Assembly: GCA_013397695.1 (NCBI GenBank)
Contig: VYZI01000027.1
Coordinates: forward strand, 1 to 64,000
Reading direction: 5' to 3'
Source: Centropus unirufus
Taxonomy: Eukaryota; Chordata; Aves; Cuculiformes; Centropidae
Length of the DNA: 64,000 nt
Shown: positions 26,334-37,200 of the stretch, piece by piece
How the letters are laid out: every line of letters begins with the position of its first letter
Position numbering within the stretch: position 1 is the stretch's first letter
Notes under the pieces: model-generated
Told to the model about the DNA's origin: nothing
Database searches by the model: none
The model's input: only the letters and a program-made list of their open reading frames with translations
Program-made: the position numbers and the translations under genes

Positions 26334-27002
26334 ACCCAACACCTTGCACAGCCCCACACCACCTGCAGTTCCTGCTCTGCCATCCTACGAGGCCCACCTG
26401 CTTTCCTAGCACAGTGACAGCGCTCCAAGCAGCAGCCACTTGTGATGGAAAAGCTCAGGTAACCAATGGACAGCCTGGCCGGTGTGTGCTCACTGCCGGG
26501 TCACCCCACAAACCGAATGGGTGACTGTGGGACTATACAGTCTTTTCTTTGGGTATCTCTTCTCAGCCTAGTGCTGATTTTCATTAAGCTTAGTGAGGCT
26601 GCAAAGATATTATTTCCCTACTCCTCTGCCAAAATTAGCTGGAATTGGCCAACAGGTTTAAAAGCATTTGAATGGGGGAGGAAAGTGGGAAAAGGAGAGG
26701 AAAACAGACAGCAGGATCACATAAGCCTCATTTCATTAGGAAGCCAGGCTGAAAAAAAGAGAATTTAACTTCTAGCTATTAACATTTTTGGATTTGTCTC
26801 GAATACTTAGCTGTACAGAGAGCTGTTTTTCATCCAGACCAGTTAATAAATAGGTGTCATCACTGCATATGTTTGAGAGATTGTTTTTCTGTTATCTACG
26901 TGAGTGAAAGGAAGAAGAAAAAAATCCTGATACTTATATCTTTGGAAGGGGCAAGTGGAAGAGTAGAAGAGATCCTCTGTATTTCTTGGCAATGTTACAT
27001 TT
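26334..27002. other. Spacer inside the inverted pair, no gene seen
   Basis: This is the left part of the ~2.9 kb spacer between the inverted arms. It is unremarkable sequence with one 100-codon plus-strand frame (26466-26768) that has no recognisable domain. Confidence 0.5.
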
Positions 27003-27072
27003 ACGGTTGGACTCAATGATCTTAAAGGTCTTTTCCAATCTAAGCAATTCTGTTATTCTGTGATTCTATGAG
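27003..27072 (+). mobile_element. CR1 LINE 3'-end fragment
   Basis: The stretch GGTTGGACTCAATGATCTTA, AAGGTCTTTTCCAATCTAAG and GTGATTCTATGAG is the 3' terminus of the CR1 non-LTR retrotransposon family that dominates bird genomes. The family tail is built of repeated ATTCTRTGA units, seen here as ATTCTGTTATTCTGTGATTCTATG. Only about 70 bp of the 3' untranslated end remain, a severely 5'-truncated insertion. It lies inside the spacer of the inverted pair. Confidence 0.85.
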
Positions 27073-27852
27073 CAAACAGAGGGGGCAATGCTGATCATAC
27101 ACAGTTAAAATAATTTTTACCATGGTAACAAAAAAATAACCACCCTTAGAATGCACTTGAATCTACAGAACTAATGTAAGCAAAGACTGTGATGAAGTAT
27201 GTCTTGTTGAGAACATAATTCATGGCAGCACCAATGAAATTCTTAATGAAGGATGGTATTTCCTCTTAAAAATCACTTTTTGAAAATGGAAGCTGTTAAA
27301 CTCTTTTAATCTTCAATTCCAATGATTGCCAGCAAAATGTGACCCAGGGAGTCAGTTAGAAAGGATTCTTTAATGTGCCAGGTTTAATTTTCTCCTTGTT
27401 GAGCATTGAATCACAATGTAACTCTTCTCTCTAACTCCCTGCCCAGAGTTTAGGATTGCTAAATCTTTTTTTCTTTTTTTTTTTTTCAAAGGCATCAAAC
27501 AAACAGTGATTGTACCAAGTTAGTACCACTGCATCTGTCTTGTAATAATGAGCACTGTCTTGAACAGTAATGGGGATGCCTGGATTTAAACACAGTCTTA
27601 GGTTCCCCCAGCAGTTTTTGTTTGGTGGTGAATACAATTATGTGTAAGCAGAAACTTCACTTGGTGGAAGAAGCTACGTATGAAAAAAAAGAGTGAGTCT
27701 AAACCCTAGAGTCAGTGTCTTACTACTTGAAGCCAGCTGTATGAAAGGAAATGGTCAAAATCTTGTCAATTGTTAAGATTAAGGATTTGTTTTCCAGATG
27801 TTCATAATAACCCTGTGAATACAGGAAAAAAGGGAAATTTGACTCCCTACTG

Positions 27853-27920
27853 AAGATCAGGGCTTGCCACTCCTGTTTCATTGACATCAGGAGGGACTCT
27901 TCGTGTCACAGAGGGCAAAT
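27853..27920. repeat. Ancient palindromic repeat relic
   Basis: GATCAGGGCTTGCCACTCCT, TTTCATTGACATCAGGAGGG and a following CTCTTCGTGT segment match the order of an old amniote element with GATCAGGCCC, CTCCYATTGACTTCAATGGGAG and TTTTGYGTG. The same family is clearer at 58421-58492. Divergence is high and the ends cannot be placed exactly. Confidence 0.35.
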
Positions 27921-28639
27921 ATTTTCTGAGAGCAGATTCCTGTTCTGAACCCTCCTACGTCATTTACATACACACCATCATTACAGGATTGCTCAGAGGC
28001 TGCTGTGGGTGACCTCTTTCCTCCCGTCTCCCCCACACTTATGGTCACACGTGTGTGAGTTGCTCTGACTCAGAAGAGGAGTATTAACACATGTGGTCTG
28101 GGCAGGATCTAGATGTTACGTACGGTAGGAATGGGATGCCTCCTCCAGGACGGCCAAAATACCTTTACTGAAAGGTTAGTGCTATGCGCAAAAAAGGGTC
28201 ATTCAGCTTGGGAAGCCACCAGAGCGTGGCTGCCAGAAGGACACTCATTCTCTTCTCCATCTGCTTGGGACCTAGGGAAAGATAACTGCATTGCCACTTT
28301 GGAGTTGTCCGTCGAGCACCCACTATGGGCTTGAAGGAAAATCTGCTGGCTGAGCTCAGCTGCTCCAGCTGGTTTGAGGCTGATGGTGCCTGCAGTGGAT
28401 TAGGGAGAATTTAGATAAGGTGATCCCACCTACAGATTTGGTGAGGCGGTAACCCTTGAGCAGGCAGGAGCTGACAAGTAAGCAGGAGGTGGATTCCTCT
28501 TCCAGCAGAGCAGCTGTTTGCACCCCAGCCAGGTCTTTCAGTCCCAACTTGCAATTGCCTTCCAGGAGTCATCTGAACAGGAGCGGAGGCTGCTGAGCCT
28601 TGCAAGAGACCCATTTTAGGATCAAGTTGTTGCGTTTAG
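27921..28639. other. Gene-free flank of the CpG island
   Basis: This is ordinary sequence leading into the island, and GC content rises toward its right end. No gene is supported. Confidence 0.5.
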
Positions 28640-28910
28640 TCACTTTTAGAGAGACACGCGTTCCAGATTTAGTCAAGATGCTGGCTTTACTTTACCAGCA
28701 AGTCACCGCAGCTCCCAGCGCGAGGAACTACTGGCATCCTCCGAAGGCTGCTGGCTTTGTGGGTTTTATTTTTTCACTGCTCAGAAGGCGAGAGGAAGAA
28801 AATACGCAGACCTGTTGATCTCTGAAACACCCCACGAAACCCGAGGGAAAACCAGGTTGGGCTGAAGGAGGGCGGTGCCACAGGAGCCGAGCAGGGAGAA
28901 AAGGCGGAGC

Positions 28911-29040
28911 NNNNNNNNNNNNNNNNNNNNNNNNNNNNNNNNNNNNNNNNNNNNNNNNNNNNNNNNNNNNNNNNNNNNNNNNNNNNNNNNNNNNNNNNNN
29001 NNNNNNNNNNNNNNNNNNNNNNNNNNNNNNNNNNNNNNNN
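28911..29040. other. Assembly gap of 130 N
   Basis: A run of 130 N lies at the heart of the CpG island. Extremely GC-rich promoter sequence commonly drops out of short-read bird assemblies, so the missing part is probably the core of the island. The stated gap length may not be real. Confidence 0.95.
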
Positions 29041-29096
29041 CCCCGCGAGGCGCGGAGCCGGGATGCGCCCCGCTGCCCGCCCGGGCTGGGCCGCGG

Positions 29097-29110
29097 GCGC
29101 CACCTGGCGG
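29097..29110 (-). promoter_or_regulatory. CTCF-like site in the CpG island
   Basis: GCGCCACCTGGCGG resembles the reverse complement of the CTCF core (CCASYAGRKGGCAG) at the CCACC/GGTGG positions and sits in an unmethylated-looking island. It also contains an E-box (CACCTG). The match is by eye and such GC-rich words arise easily in islands. Confidence 0.35.
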
Positions 29111-29232
29111 CGAGGGCCGGGAGCAGCCGCGCCGGGTCCTGCTGGAAGGGTTTGCTGCCGCGGCTCCCGGCTCGGCTGGGCTGGGAGAGGCAATTCTGAG
29201 CCGCGGGTGGAAATAAGGAGAAACCAGCGGTG

Positions 29233-29563
29233 GAGGCGGTAGTTACAGGGTTGTGTTTAGAGGGGCATGAGATAAAGGTGCAGCTCTCACTGCATCAGCT
29301 GCTCCCAGAACCTGCAGTGTCCGATCCTCCCTGCTTGGGAACGGCCACCCCGGAGCCGCGGGGCAAGCCGAACCAGCACCATTCTTTCCCCGTGCTACAT
29401 CTTCCTTCCTACCTAAGCAGTTTGGGTCGGACGTGTATGAGAAGATGTGCTGTACAAAACACTGAACGGGAATATTCCTCCTTTCCATAGCCGCTGCCTC
29501 CAGGCAACCTATGTTATGCATCCTGGGTGGGAGCCAGGTCTGCTACAGGGATGAATCAATAAC
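29233..29563 (+). repeat. Inverted duplication, right arm (CpG-retaining copy)
   Basis: This is the plus-strand partner of the left arm at 25981-26333, about 2.9 kb away. It keeps CpGs where the other copy has CA or TG: for example CCCCGTGCTACA against GCCCATGCTACA, GACGTGTATG against GACATGTATG, AACGGGAAT against AACAGGAAT, and AGCCGCTGCC against AGCCACTGCC. An open frame runs from about 29230 to the TAG at 29488-29490 and has the same final residues (SSFP) as the other copy, but lacks an ATG at its start. The outer end, GATGAATCAATAAC, meets a CR1 fragment at 29564 with no spacer. Confidence 0.85.
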
Positions 29564-29797
29564 TGGACGAGAAGCTGGAAGTTGCACCAGGGGAGGTTTA
29601 GACTGGATATTAGTAAGTATTTATTTGCCAAAGGAGTGGTGGAACGCTGGAGCAGGCTTGGTGGAGGCGTTCAAAAAGCACGTAGATGTGGCACTTTGGG
29701 ACATAGCTCAGTGCTCACAGTGGTATCAGGCTGACAGTTGGACCGAATGGTCTTGGAAGTCTTTTCCAACCTCAACGGTGATTCTAGGTTTGATGAA
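29564..29797 (+). mobile_element. CR1 LINE 3' fragment
   Basis: The opening GAGAAGCTGGAAGTTGCACC and AGGGGAGGTTTAGACTGGAT, then AAAAAGCACGTAGATGTGGC and ACTTTGGGACATAGCTCAGT, and the ending GTTGGACCGAATGGTCTTGG, AAGTCTTTTCCAACCTCAAC, GGTGATTCTAGG follow the CR1 3' end in order. It is 5'-truncated to about 230 bp, and the terminal ATTCTATGA repeats are reduced to one. It abuts the outer end of the inverted-duplication right arm, while the left arm has no CR1 at the equivalent place. Confidence 0.85.
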
Positions 29798-30489
29798 ACG
29801 ATATCCTCAGATGTCCATCCTTACACGAGTGTCAGAGCCTCTCCTTCAGCCTCCAGGAGGAGCCCAGGCCTGTGGTACCTGTCCCTGTGGGTGATGCTGG
29901 GCTTCCCGCATGATTTACTGTTTCTGAAGATAGATGTACCTTTACAGGGTAATAGGAGTAGGAATCTGGCTGGGGTTGGCATAGCAGCATGGGAATTACA
30001 CCCTTAAGAGCAGGAGCTCTGACATGTTTTCATCCCATTGGCATTATGATGGGAGACAAGAAAGAGGTGGCAACTTAATGAGTGCCTGCAGTGGGGCTCC
30101 TGTTGGGGAGGGAGAGGCAGAGCTCTGAAGTTACTCAATTTGGGCCAAGCTGTTCAAAGGCTTTCCCCAGCATTTTCCATGCAAGGCTGTTTCACTTAAA
30201 TCTAGTATGAAACTGCACTAGCTTTTCTTTGTGCAGAAGTGGGTCCCTCTTGCATCTTTCTGTCTGTAGTTGCATAAGGAAGAATGATTTGTGGCAGCGT
30301 GTTCTCCAGTGTTGTTAAATCCCAACAGTTTTCCACATGGATTCTGGCAAAACCACAATGTGAGCACCCATGAGTAAACATTAGTTATCAACTGCCCTTT
30401 CAGTCCTCCTTGTGATAGAGGTAATGCTAAGGGAAGCTGGCAGTGGGCTGGGGATTTGGATGCCTTGTTTGTATTCCTCTGAGTGGTGA
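29798..30489. other. Gene-free stretch, nothing recognised
   Basis: This is ordinary non-coding sequence between two repeat relics. No supported feature was found. Confidence 0.5.
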
Positions 30490-30575
30490 AAGGATCTTGG
30501 ATAAATCATATCACCATGTAAGGCACTGATTTCCCCATCTGTAAAGTTAACAGCAGTCCCTTACGAAGCCCTTCA
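30490..30575 (+). repeat. MIR-like ancient SINE relic
   Basis: AAGGATCTTGGATAAATCAT, then GGCACTGATTTCCCCATCTG and TAAAGTTAACAG follow the MIR order of GACCTTGGGCAAGTCACTT, then CCTCAGTTTCCTCATCTGTA and AAATGGGG. The second block is the most convincing. About 85 bp remain on the plus strand. Confidence 0.5.
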
Positions 30576-31109
30576 AGACCTTTCAAATGGAATAATAGGA
30601 GTTTTCATTACTGAATTGTTTGCCGCTCTAAGAAGCCTTATTTTTAACAACTGTTTTCAATTGGTCCTTTAATAATTTGAATTAATTAATTAATTTGAAA
30701 AGATTATGGCTTTTCATTTCAGGGTTTCAATAGCAACAAACATTTTCTTTCAGGGGAGAGGGTGGTTTGTTTTGCTATTCTATATATTTTTGGTTTACTA
30801 AGATGGATAAATAAGCAGATGGCTCATTCTGATATGAGATTGCAATCAGAGGTTTACAGGCTATGAATTAATCCTACACAGAAATATTTTAAACATTTCT
30901 GGTTTTTTTTTGTGCCTGTGGAAATAGGTGCTTTGCAAACTCTTTTGCACCAGTCCATTTCTATTTCAAATAGCAATACTTCCTATGAAATAACTGTCAC
31001 TTGTTTTGATCGTGTTTATATTGTTATATAATAAAATGCAAGCCTAAGGAGAGAGATCTGTCCTGCACAGGTGCTGCAAGCACCAGTGCTTCTAAACCAA
31101 TAGGAACAA
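30576..31109. other. AT-rich gene-free stretch
   Basis: The stretch is strongly AT-rich, with a near-palindromic AATT cluster at 30677-30697 (GAATTAATTAATTAATTTG) and a T9 run near 30903. No gene was seen. Confidence 0.5.
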
Positions 31110-31206
31110 GGCTGATGGCCTTGGGCAGTCAGCTCTAGGTGACTGTACTTGAGCAGGGTGTTTGGGCAAGATGACCTCTGTAGATCCCTTCCAGCCTCAA
31201 CTATTA
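31110..31206 (+). mobile_element. CR1 LINE 3'-end fragment
   Basis: GCTCTAGGTGACTGTACTTG, AGCAGGGTGTTTGGGCAAGA, TGACCTCTGTAGATCCCTTC and CAGCCTCAACTATTA correspond in order to the CR1 3' terminus (CTAGGTGAYCCTGCTTGAGC, AGGGGGTTGGACTAGATGAC, CTCYAGAGGTCCCTTCCAAC, CTCAACYATTCT). The terminal ATTCTATG repeats have been lost. The left boundary is approximate. Confidence 0.75.
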
Positions 31207-34200
31207 CACAAGGCTGCAACCCATCTGAAAGTCAGGCCATGGATTTGCCTGGCTTTTCACATTAATATTCCCAGGATATTATTCAGGGAAAACAGGACTA
31301 TCTGTTTCCTCTGCCTGAACATTTAACGCTCAGGGGAACTTCAAAATATTTGATGACTGAGAGGATACAAGTCACAAACCTTGCTCCTATCCTTGTCCCT
31401 AAAAGAGATGAATAGGCACAAAAGTTCTTGAAATGGGTGCTGAGGTCATGTGGTCCATTCAGCTCCTCTAGGCCCGACGTACCAGTAGGAAGTCACTGCT
31501 GTAACATAGATTCATTTGCCTTAGAAGGATCAAGGAGATGAGTTGTGATAAAGTTCTCCAAATAAGGTATAGTGTGGTAATGATGGCAGGGTTTTTCCTC
31601 CTTGTTCCATCATCTGTGGAATATAATTTGCTGGCATCTCCTCTGCAGCAGCAATGAGGATCAGTCTTTGAGTCCCTGCACATTTCTCCCCCCTTTCATA
31701 GATCTCACTCTTTCATGACTGGCTCACCCATTCACTCCTGTTTTTCGAGAGAGAAAGCACTGATTAGCCTGACCCGTAACCTGCCCTCAAGCCAGATTGA
31801 GAGGTGGGTCCAGTTGGGTCTCTAATCTGTAAAGGGACCTGCTCCTTGCCAATTGTATATCAAAACTGTTATGCAAGGAGGGCTGTTTTTGTATTGAGAT
31901 TGCCATCCTGTGACACAGGTCCAGCCTTCAACATGCCCTTTTCCTCTGAGATCCCATGGAAGAAGGAAAGAAACAGAGGCAGCCACAGAGGCATGCTCAC
32001 TGTTATGGAAAAGCTTGAAAGCTGCTGATTCCTAAAAGGGATCACAGCTGCCCCATGGGAATGCATCTTTAGATAACACGGAATGAGGCTGTGGAACTCA
32101 CAGCCCATTGCATTGGGACCAAAACCTAGCAGGAGATAGAAGAAATCCTCTTTGCCTAATTAAGTTAACTTGATTTAATAATAGTTTATATTAAACTTGT
32201 TTTTTTGAGAAAAGATACAAAACCTGATGGAGTCAAGGTGAAATTCGAGGACAAGAATGGAGGAGAACAGATAATTTGTGAATCTCTAGCATCCTGTAGC
32301 TTTCTCTGAGGTAACTAGTTCTGTCTGCTTGCTGAGCTGGAACTGGGTGAGATTCAGTAAGCAAGTTCTTAGGTTCGACTGAGGGTTGTTTAGGTGTCTG
32401 TATAAAAGGACATGTCGGTTCAATCATATGTCTCTCCATATTCATTGCTAATTATTAGCACTATCATTAAAGTAATAAAAAAAACTAATGGGCTTGAGAG
32501 CGGACTCAGCTTTTGCCTTTTGGGATAGCTTTCTTTAGCAATGTTTTGCAGCTTTTTGTCACACCATGTTTGAGTGGAGAGGCTGGCCACTAGCTGTGCT
32601 TCTTGATTTGAATTTTGCCTAGATAGGTGATGACAGACAACTACCATGCTGTCTCTTCAGTGACCCCCAAAACAAGAAGCTAGATGCTCTCTGGTCTGCA
32701 CTGGGTGAAGTCTGCTCTAGAAAAATTGCTACTATCATTAGCACATTTGAAAGGGAAATAATACTGGGGAAGACCTCCCACTCTCTCCTTGTGAGGGGTT
32801 TTGCTGTTATCCTCCAGGAGATTAAGAATAGTCTAGTCTGTTGGTCTTTTAGTCCCTTTTGTATCCTGTAAATGGGAATTTCCAGGGCCTCCACAATCTC
32901 AGAAAGATGCTCTTTTCTCCCCTTTATAAAGAATGTTCCTTAATTGTTCCCAGTCAGTCTGTCTCATTCTTCTTGGGGGTTCTGGATCTATTCCCTTGAC
33001 AACTTCTTGCCAGACTGCTATTTCTGAGAATGCTCCGCCTTCCTTGGGATGTAGCCTTTTATTCCAACCACGGCTAATCAGTACATACATAGCTGAAGAA
33101 AGTGAAGGAGCTACTCAACACATTAACTCCTTGGTGTCTGGGACTTGAACTCAGAATTCTGCTCCTTAAAGACTGTGGAACTATGGTGCTTCCTATATTC
33201 TTCTGGGTGGTCTCCCTGGAAAGGGAGCACTTTGCTAAAGACAAAAGAAAACCTGATTTTTAGGAGTTGCCCAAGAAATACATGTTCCCATAGGAGAGAC
33301 TAGAACAGAATTTCAGTCTCTAATCTCAGCTGGTGAGTTATTTTGGGGAAAAACTGGCTACATGAATAATTATATATAGCATGATAGAGTAAAAATAGCA
33401 ATCCTGCACATGGCCATCCTTCATTCTGCTTCATATTTTTTTCTTCTGTGTGCTTAACAGGAAATTGTTGAGCAAATCTCACAGGAGTGGAGAAAGTCAG
33501 CTTCATCAGCTGCTGAATTTTGATGGAAAAGATTTTAAGAAACGCAATTCCACATTCCCCAGGCAGGGATGTATGTAGCTGCATGCTCTTTTCCATATTT
33601 CACTGGAACTGCCCCACCCCTCCCCAAACCCTATAACATCACTGCAGTGGAGGAAATCTTCAGCTACTTCACACTGCCATAGCTACATAAAGATTGATTC
33701 ATGGCTGTTGTGGATAAGGGGCATGGTGCTTGCTAATCGGCATCTGACTTGGTTTATGTGTCTAATTATTATGAAGGTTCCTGGAAACCATCCTTAGGTC
33801 CCATAGGTATTGCCGTGTGATCATGATTTTCTCCCCAGTGCAATTGTTTCTTTTCCTCTTGCCTTTCAGTTTTCTAAGTGATCTAAAAGTTGCACTGCCA
33901 AGAAGAACAAGAAGGATGAGGCCTATTTTCCCCAGTCTTTGATCTCTAATAAATTGGAGCCAGTAAATTATATCTGCTAGCAATTCTTGTGTGTATCGTA
34001 TCTCTCAGGAAACCACACTGAGACTTCTATAACGTTGTAAGGAGAAAAGTATGCTGAAATTATCCTTTCATTGTCTGTATTTGATCAGGGTATGTATTGC
34101 CTAAAACTTGTTTATATTTGAGTGAAAACAAATCAGCAGCTTTTTAGGTTCCAAAGTAAAAGAGAGATAATAATAGGTAAAAAACACAAGGGCTGTCTTT

Positions 34201-37200
34201 TTTATTCTGCATGGGTGTGTGTTTATGGACAGAACCAGCGCGATGACACTGATCCAGGCTTACAGGGGACTGTTAGGATAGAAACAGGCCTTCTTTCAAC
34301 CAGGGGAAAAGCAAAGAGGAATCCCATAAAACGTGATCCTGTGGGGAGAAGTCATTTTCAGGATACCAAGATTTTGGGACGGTAATATCTGGTGCTTAGA
34401 CAGGGTGGAAAACTTGCAAGAGATACTGTAGAAAGCCATGTATAAATGCATCTCTATATATCTCTGGTCAGTTGTCTACGACTACTGCTGCAGCAACATG
34501 TATATAGTGTAAAAAAGATCTGACCCTATAGAGGGTTCTCTGTGTGTCTGTATGTATTTATACTCAGACTCACATAGACATATGTATAGTTATCTACATA
34601 AAAATGGACTGAGGACATACATATTTATGAAAGAAAGTTTGCCTTCGCAAATTCCTAAAAAGAAGTGTGTCACTATAAGTATAAATTTGAAAAGCACTCA
34701 AACAACTCTGATGGAAATGGAGTGTCTTTGGCCTGGATTGGTAAAAGGTGCTTGAAGAGCAGTGAGAGCTGAATTTCTGAAGTGCACATTTGTGGAGCTC
34801 CCAAATCTATTTGTCTGGATATTTGGCCACTTCGGAAAGAGTACCGAGTACCTACATCCTTTGGGTTGTAGAAGATAACTGCATTTTCCCCCTCTCCCAG
34901 AAATTCTACAGATGAATCCAGGTGCAATGAGCAGCAGAGGAGGATTTGTGCTGTTCAGTGCCTCTGCCGGAATGGCATTTTCTTCTTTACGCCTTACAGC
35001 AGAAGCTGAAAAAATCTCACAGGAGTGGCAACTGTTGTGGTTGGTCTTGCCAACTCTCCGGGTGAATTCAGGAAGGGGAACCACCGTGTTGGCCCTAGAG
35101 CTGAAGGGTGGTACAAAGATGATTCTGGAAGAGCTACAACCTCTAGGAGCTTTCAGTTCCTTATCACCCTACTCAAGGAACTCGCTATTTCTCCTTAAGT
35201 GAGACTGGTAACTTTATGAGAAATAATTGTGTATATCTTGGCAATAGCTTAGCCTTCTGCTGAGGTCTCAGTTACTCAAGACCCCACTTCTTCACGCACT
35301 GGACTCTGTGCTTGAGTAGGAGTGTCAGGGCTCGATATTCTCTGGGTTGCGGTCACTAGATGGCAACATGATCACACACAGAGGCAGGTTGCCTACTCCC
35401 GTCCTTGGAAGACAGCCTCTGTGGAAGGAGTGAGAGGGCAGGAAGATTACATTCGACTTCCTTGATGCTTCGAAGCTTTCTAAGATGGCAGTCAGTGAAT
35501 ACAGCCCTACAGGAGACGTGCTGTGCCTGTCGGCATCTGCAAGTTACTTCACATTGCCAAATTCTTGCTGTGTTCAAAGGGTTCCACCATCTACCTTTAA
35601 GGATTTGTAGAGAAAAGAAATTAAAGAATTCTTTTTTTTTTTTTGGTGGTGGCTCTCAAAACAATATTGTTGAAGCATCATTTCCAAGTTTCTATTTTAG
35701 GGTATATGTCTGTGTCCGCGTGAGTGCGTTATACAACGATTCTTATCTTGTGCCAGTTGTTGAGAAGAACAGTCGTGCTGGGCATCAAGGCAAACAGGAT
35801 TCAAGTTTACCTGGAGTCTGTTGACACTGTGTTGTCACATTCCAGTTTATCTCAGTGGGGAGGTGGGCAGCAACCCTGTAACATCTCCTTCTCACTTGCA
35901 GGTCAGCATTTCTCCAAGAGCTGGGGCTTGCTGGTTCCTGGAAGAGCGGTACAGCCTCAGAACCGGCTAAGTGGATGATGTGGGTTAGCAATGGCCATTG
36001 CTGATGGTGAAAAAATCACCATCACAATTATGCAAAGGTTTCCGTAACATCTAACATTTTTGTTGGCATTAGTCTTGTTCCCGACCTTCTCCAAGCTATG
36101 GGCTCAGAATATTTAACAGCTGCAACTTTCAGTGATAATGAAATTAATACATTGGGGATCCAGAGATAACTCATGTCTTTATACAACATTAACATTATTT
36201 ATTTGGCTGAAGGCATTAGTGCCTCTGTTTTAAGATGTGTCAGAATATTTATCAATCTTTTTGAGTACTACATACCTCTTAAACACTCTTAGACATGTCT
36301 CCACTTTCCAAAAGAAGCATTAAAGGAATGAACATTCATTAGCTGTGTGTTTACAGTAAGTGGATCACAAAATATTGGCAGGGTCTGGACATTTGTGTGC
36401 CAGCTGACTTGGGAACTTTTGGTGACAGAGCCTTTCAGAGTGATTGAGATTGATGGGAAATGATTTCAGGGGCAGGACTCCTGTCTGAGTCTGTTATCAG
36501 CTAGAGGAGAAATATCTACCAGAGCTGAATTAGTTACCAAGTACAGATAACTTCTCTGTGCCAATGCCCTGCCATCAACCTGCAGTGTTTTGTAAAGAAA
36601 AATGTTATCCATATTGTGCAATGGACCACCCTGTTTTCTTTCAGTTGTTTGCCTAGGACTTTTCTGCAGCTTCAGTGCAGACAAAAGACATAACTTGGTT
36701 GCTTTGCCTTCAGTGGGAAGTGTAAGCACAGAACAGTTATTGCTGTCAAATGTAAGCAGGTGTATTATTCCAGGTATGGGAGAAATCTCACACTTAACAA
36801 GCCAGCCTTTCTTTCACAGCTGTACAGTAGCTTCTCATTCAGCAAAACACTTCTTCCTGCATCTAATTAAACACATCTGCATATATTCTCTTGAAACCAT
36901 GGGCTGAAGCTTTTGGTCCTTAAAGATCTGTGAAGTTGAATCAGTTTGCTTGGCAGTAATTTTATATTGCAGATCACTTTTGTTCATAGTTTACTGCGAT
37001 GCGGTCACAAGGACCTACTTAGGAGCTGAAGATTTCTGATAGAGGCAATATATTCGATTTAATATATTCCACCAGTGGGCCACAACTGAGAAAGACCAGG
37101 AAAACCGGCCACCTAGATCAAGACTCTGCTGCTTGAGTTAGTCGGTGAGTGAATTTCTCTTATTTCTGGTCACCCTATTTTGAACTACTGATATGCCTGA

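Larger units (their letters stand above)
28640..29500. promoter_or_regulatory. CpG island, candidate promoter, interrupted by a gap
   Basis: CpG dinucleotides, scarce elsewhere, become frequent from about 28660 (GACACGCGTTCC) and are dense on both sides of the N run. The right flank 29041-29220 is very GC-rich, with many CGCGG, GCCGCGG and GGGCGC words. GC-box-like sites are GAGGGCGGTG near 28868 and AAGGCGGAGC just left of the gap. In vertebrates such islands usually mark promoters and first exons. Orientation cannot be decided, since both strands have open frames into the gap (for example minus 28774-29193 with a proline/alanine-rich peptide), which is expected from composition alone. The 3' third of the island coincides with the right arm of the inverted duplication. 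No TATA box or clear first exon is seen, and the key sequence may be in the gap. Confidence 0.7.

Noticed and set aside
28774..29216. Pro/Ala/Arg-rich frames on both strands through the CpG island
   Set aside because: They run through the N gap, and GC-rich sequence has few stop codons. Without a start or splice evidence they cannot be called first exons.
33128..33200. Minus-strand GAGTTCAAGTCCCAGA, similar to a tRNA T-loop / RNA polymerase III B box
   Set aside because: No matching A box, acceptor stem or cloverleaf could be built around it, so neither a tRNA nor a tRNA-derived SINE is supported.
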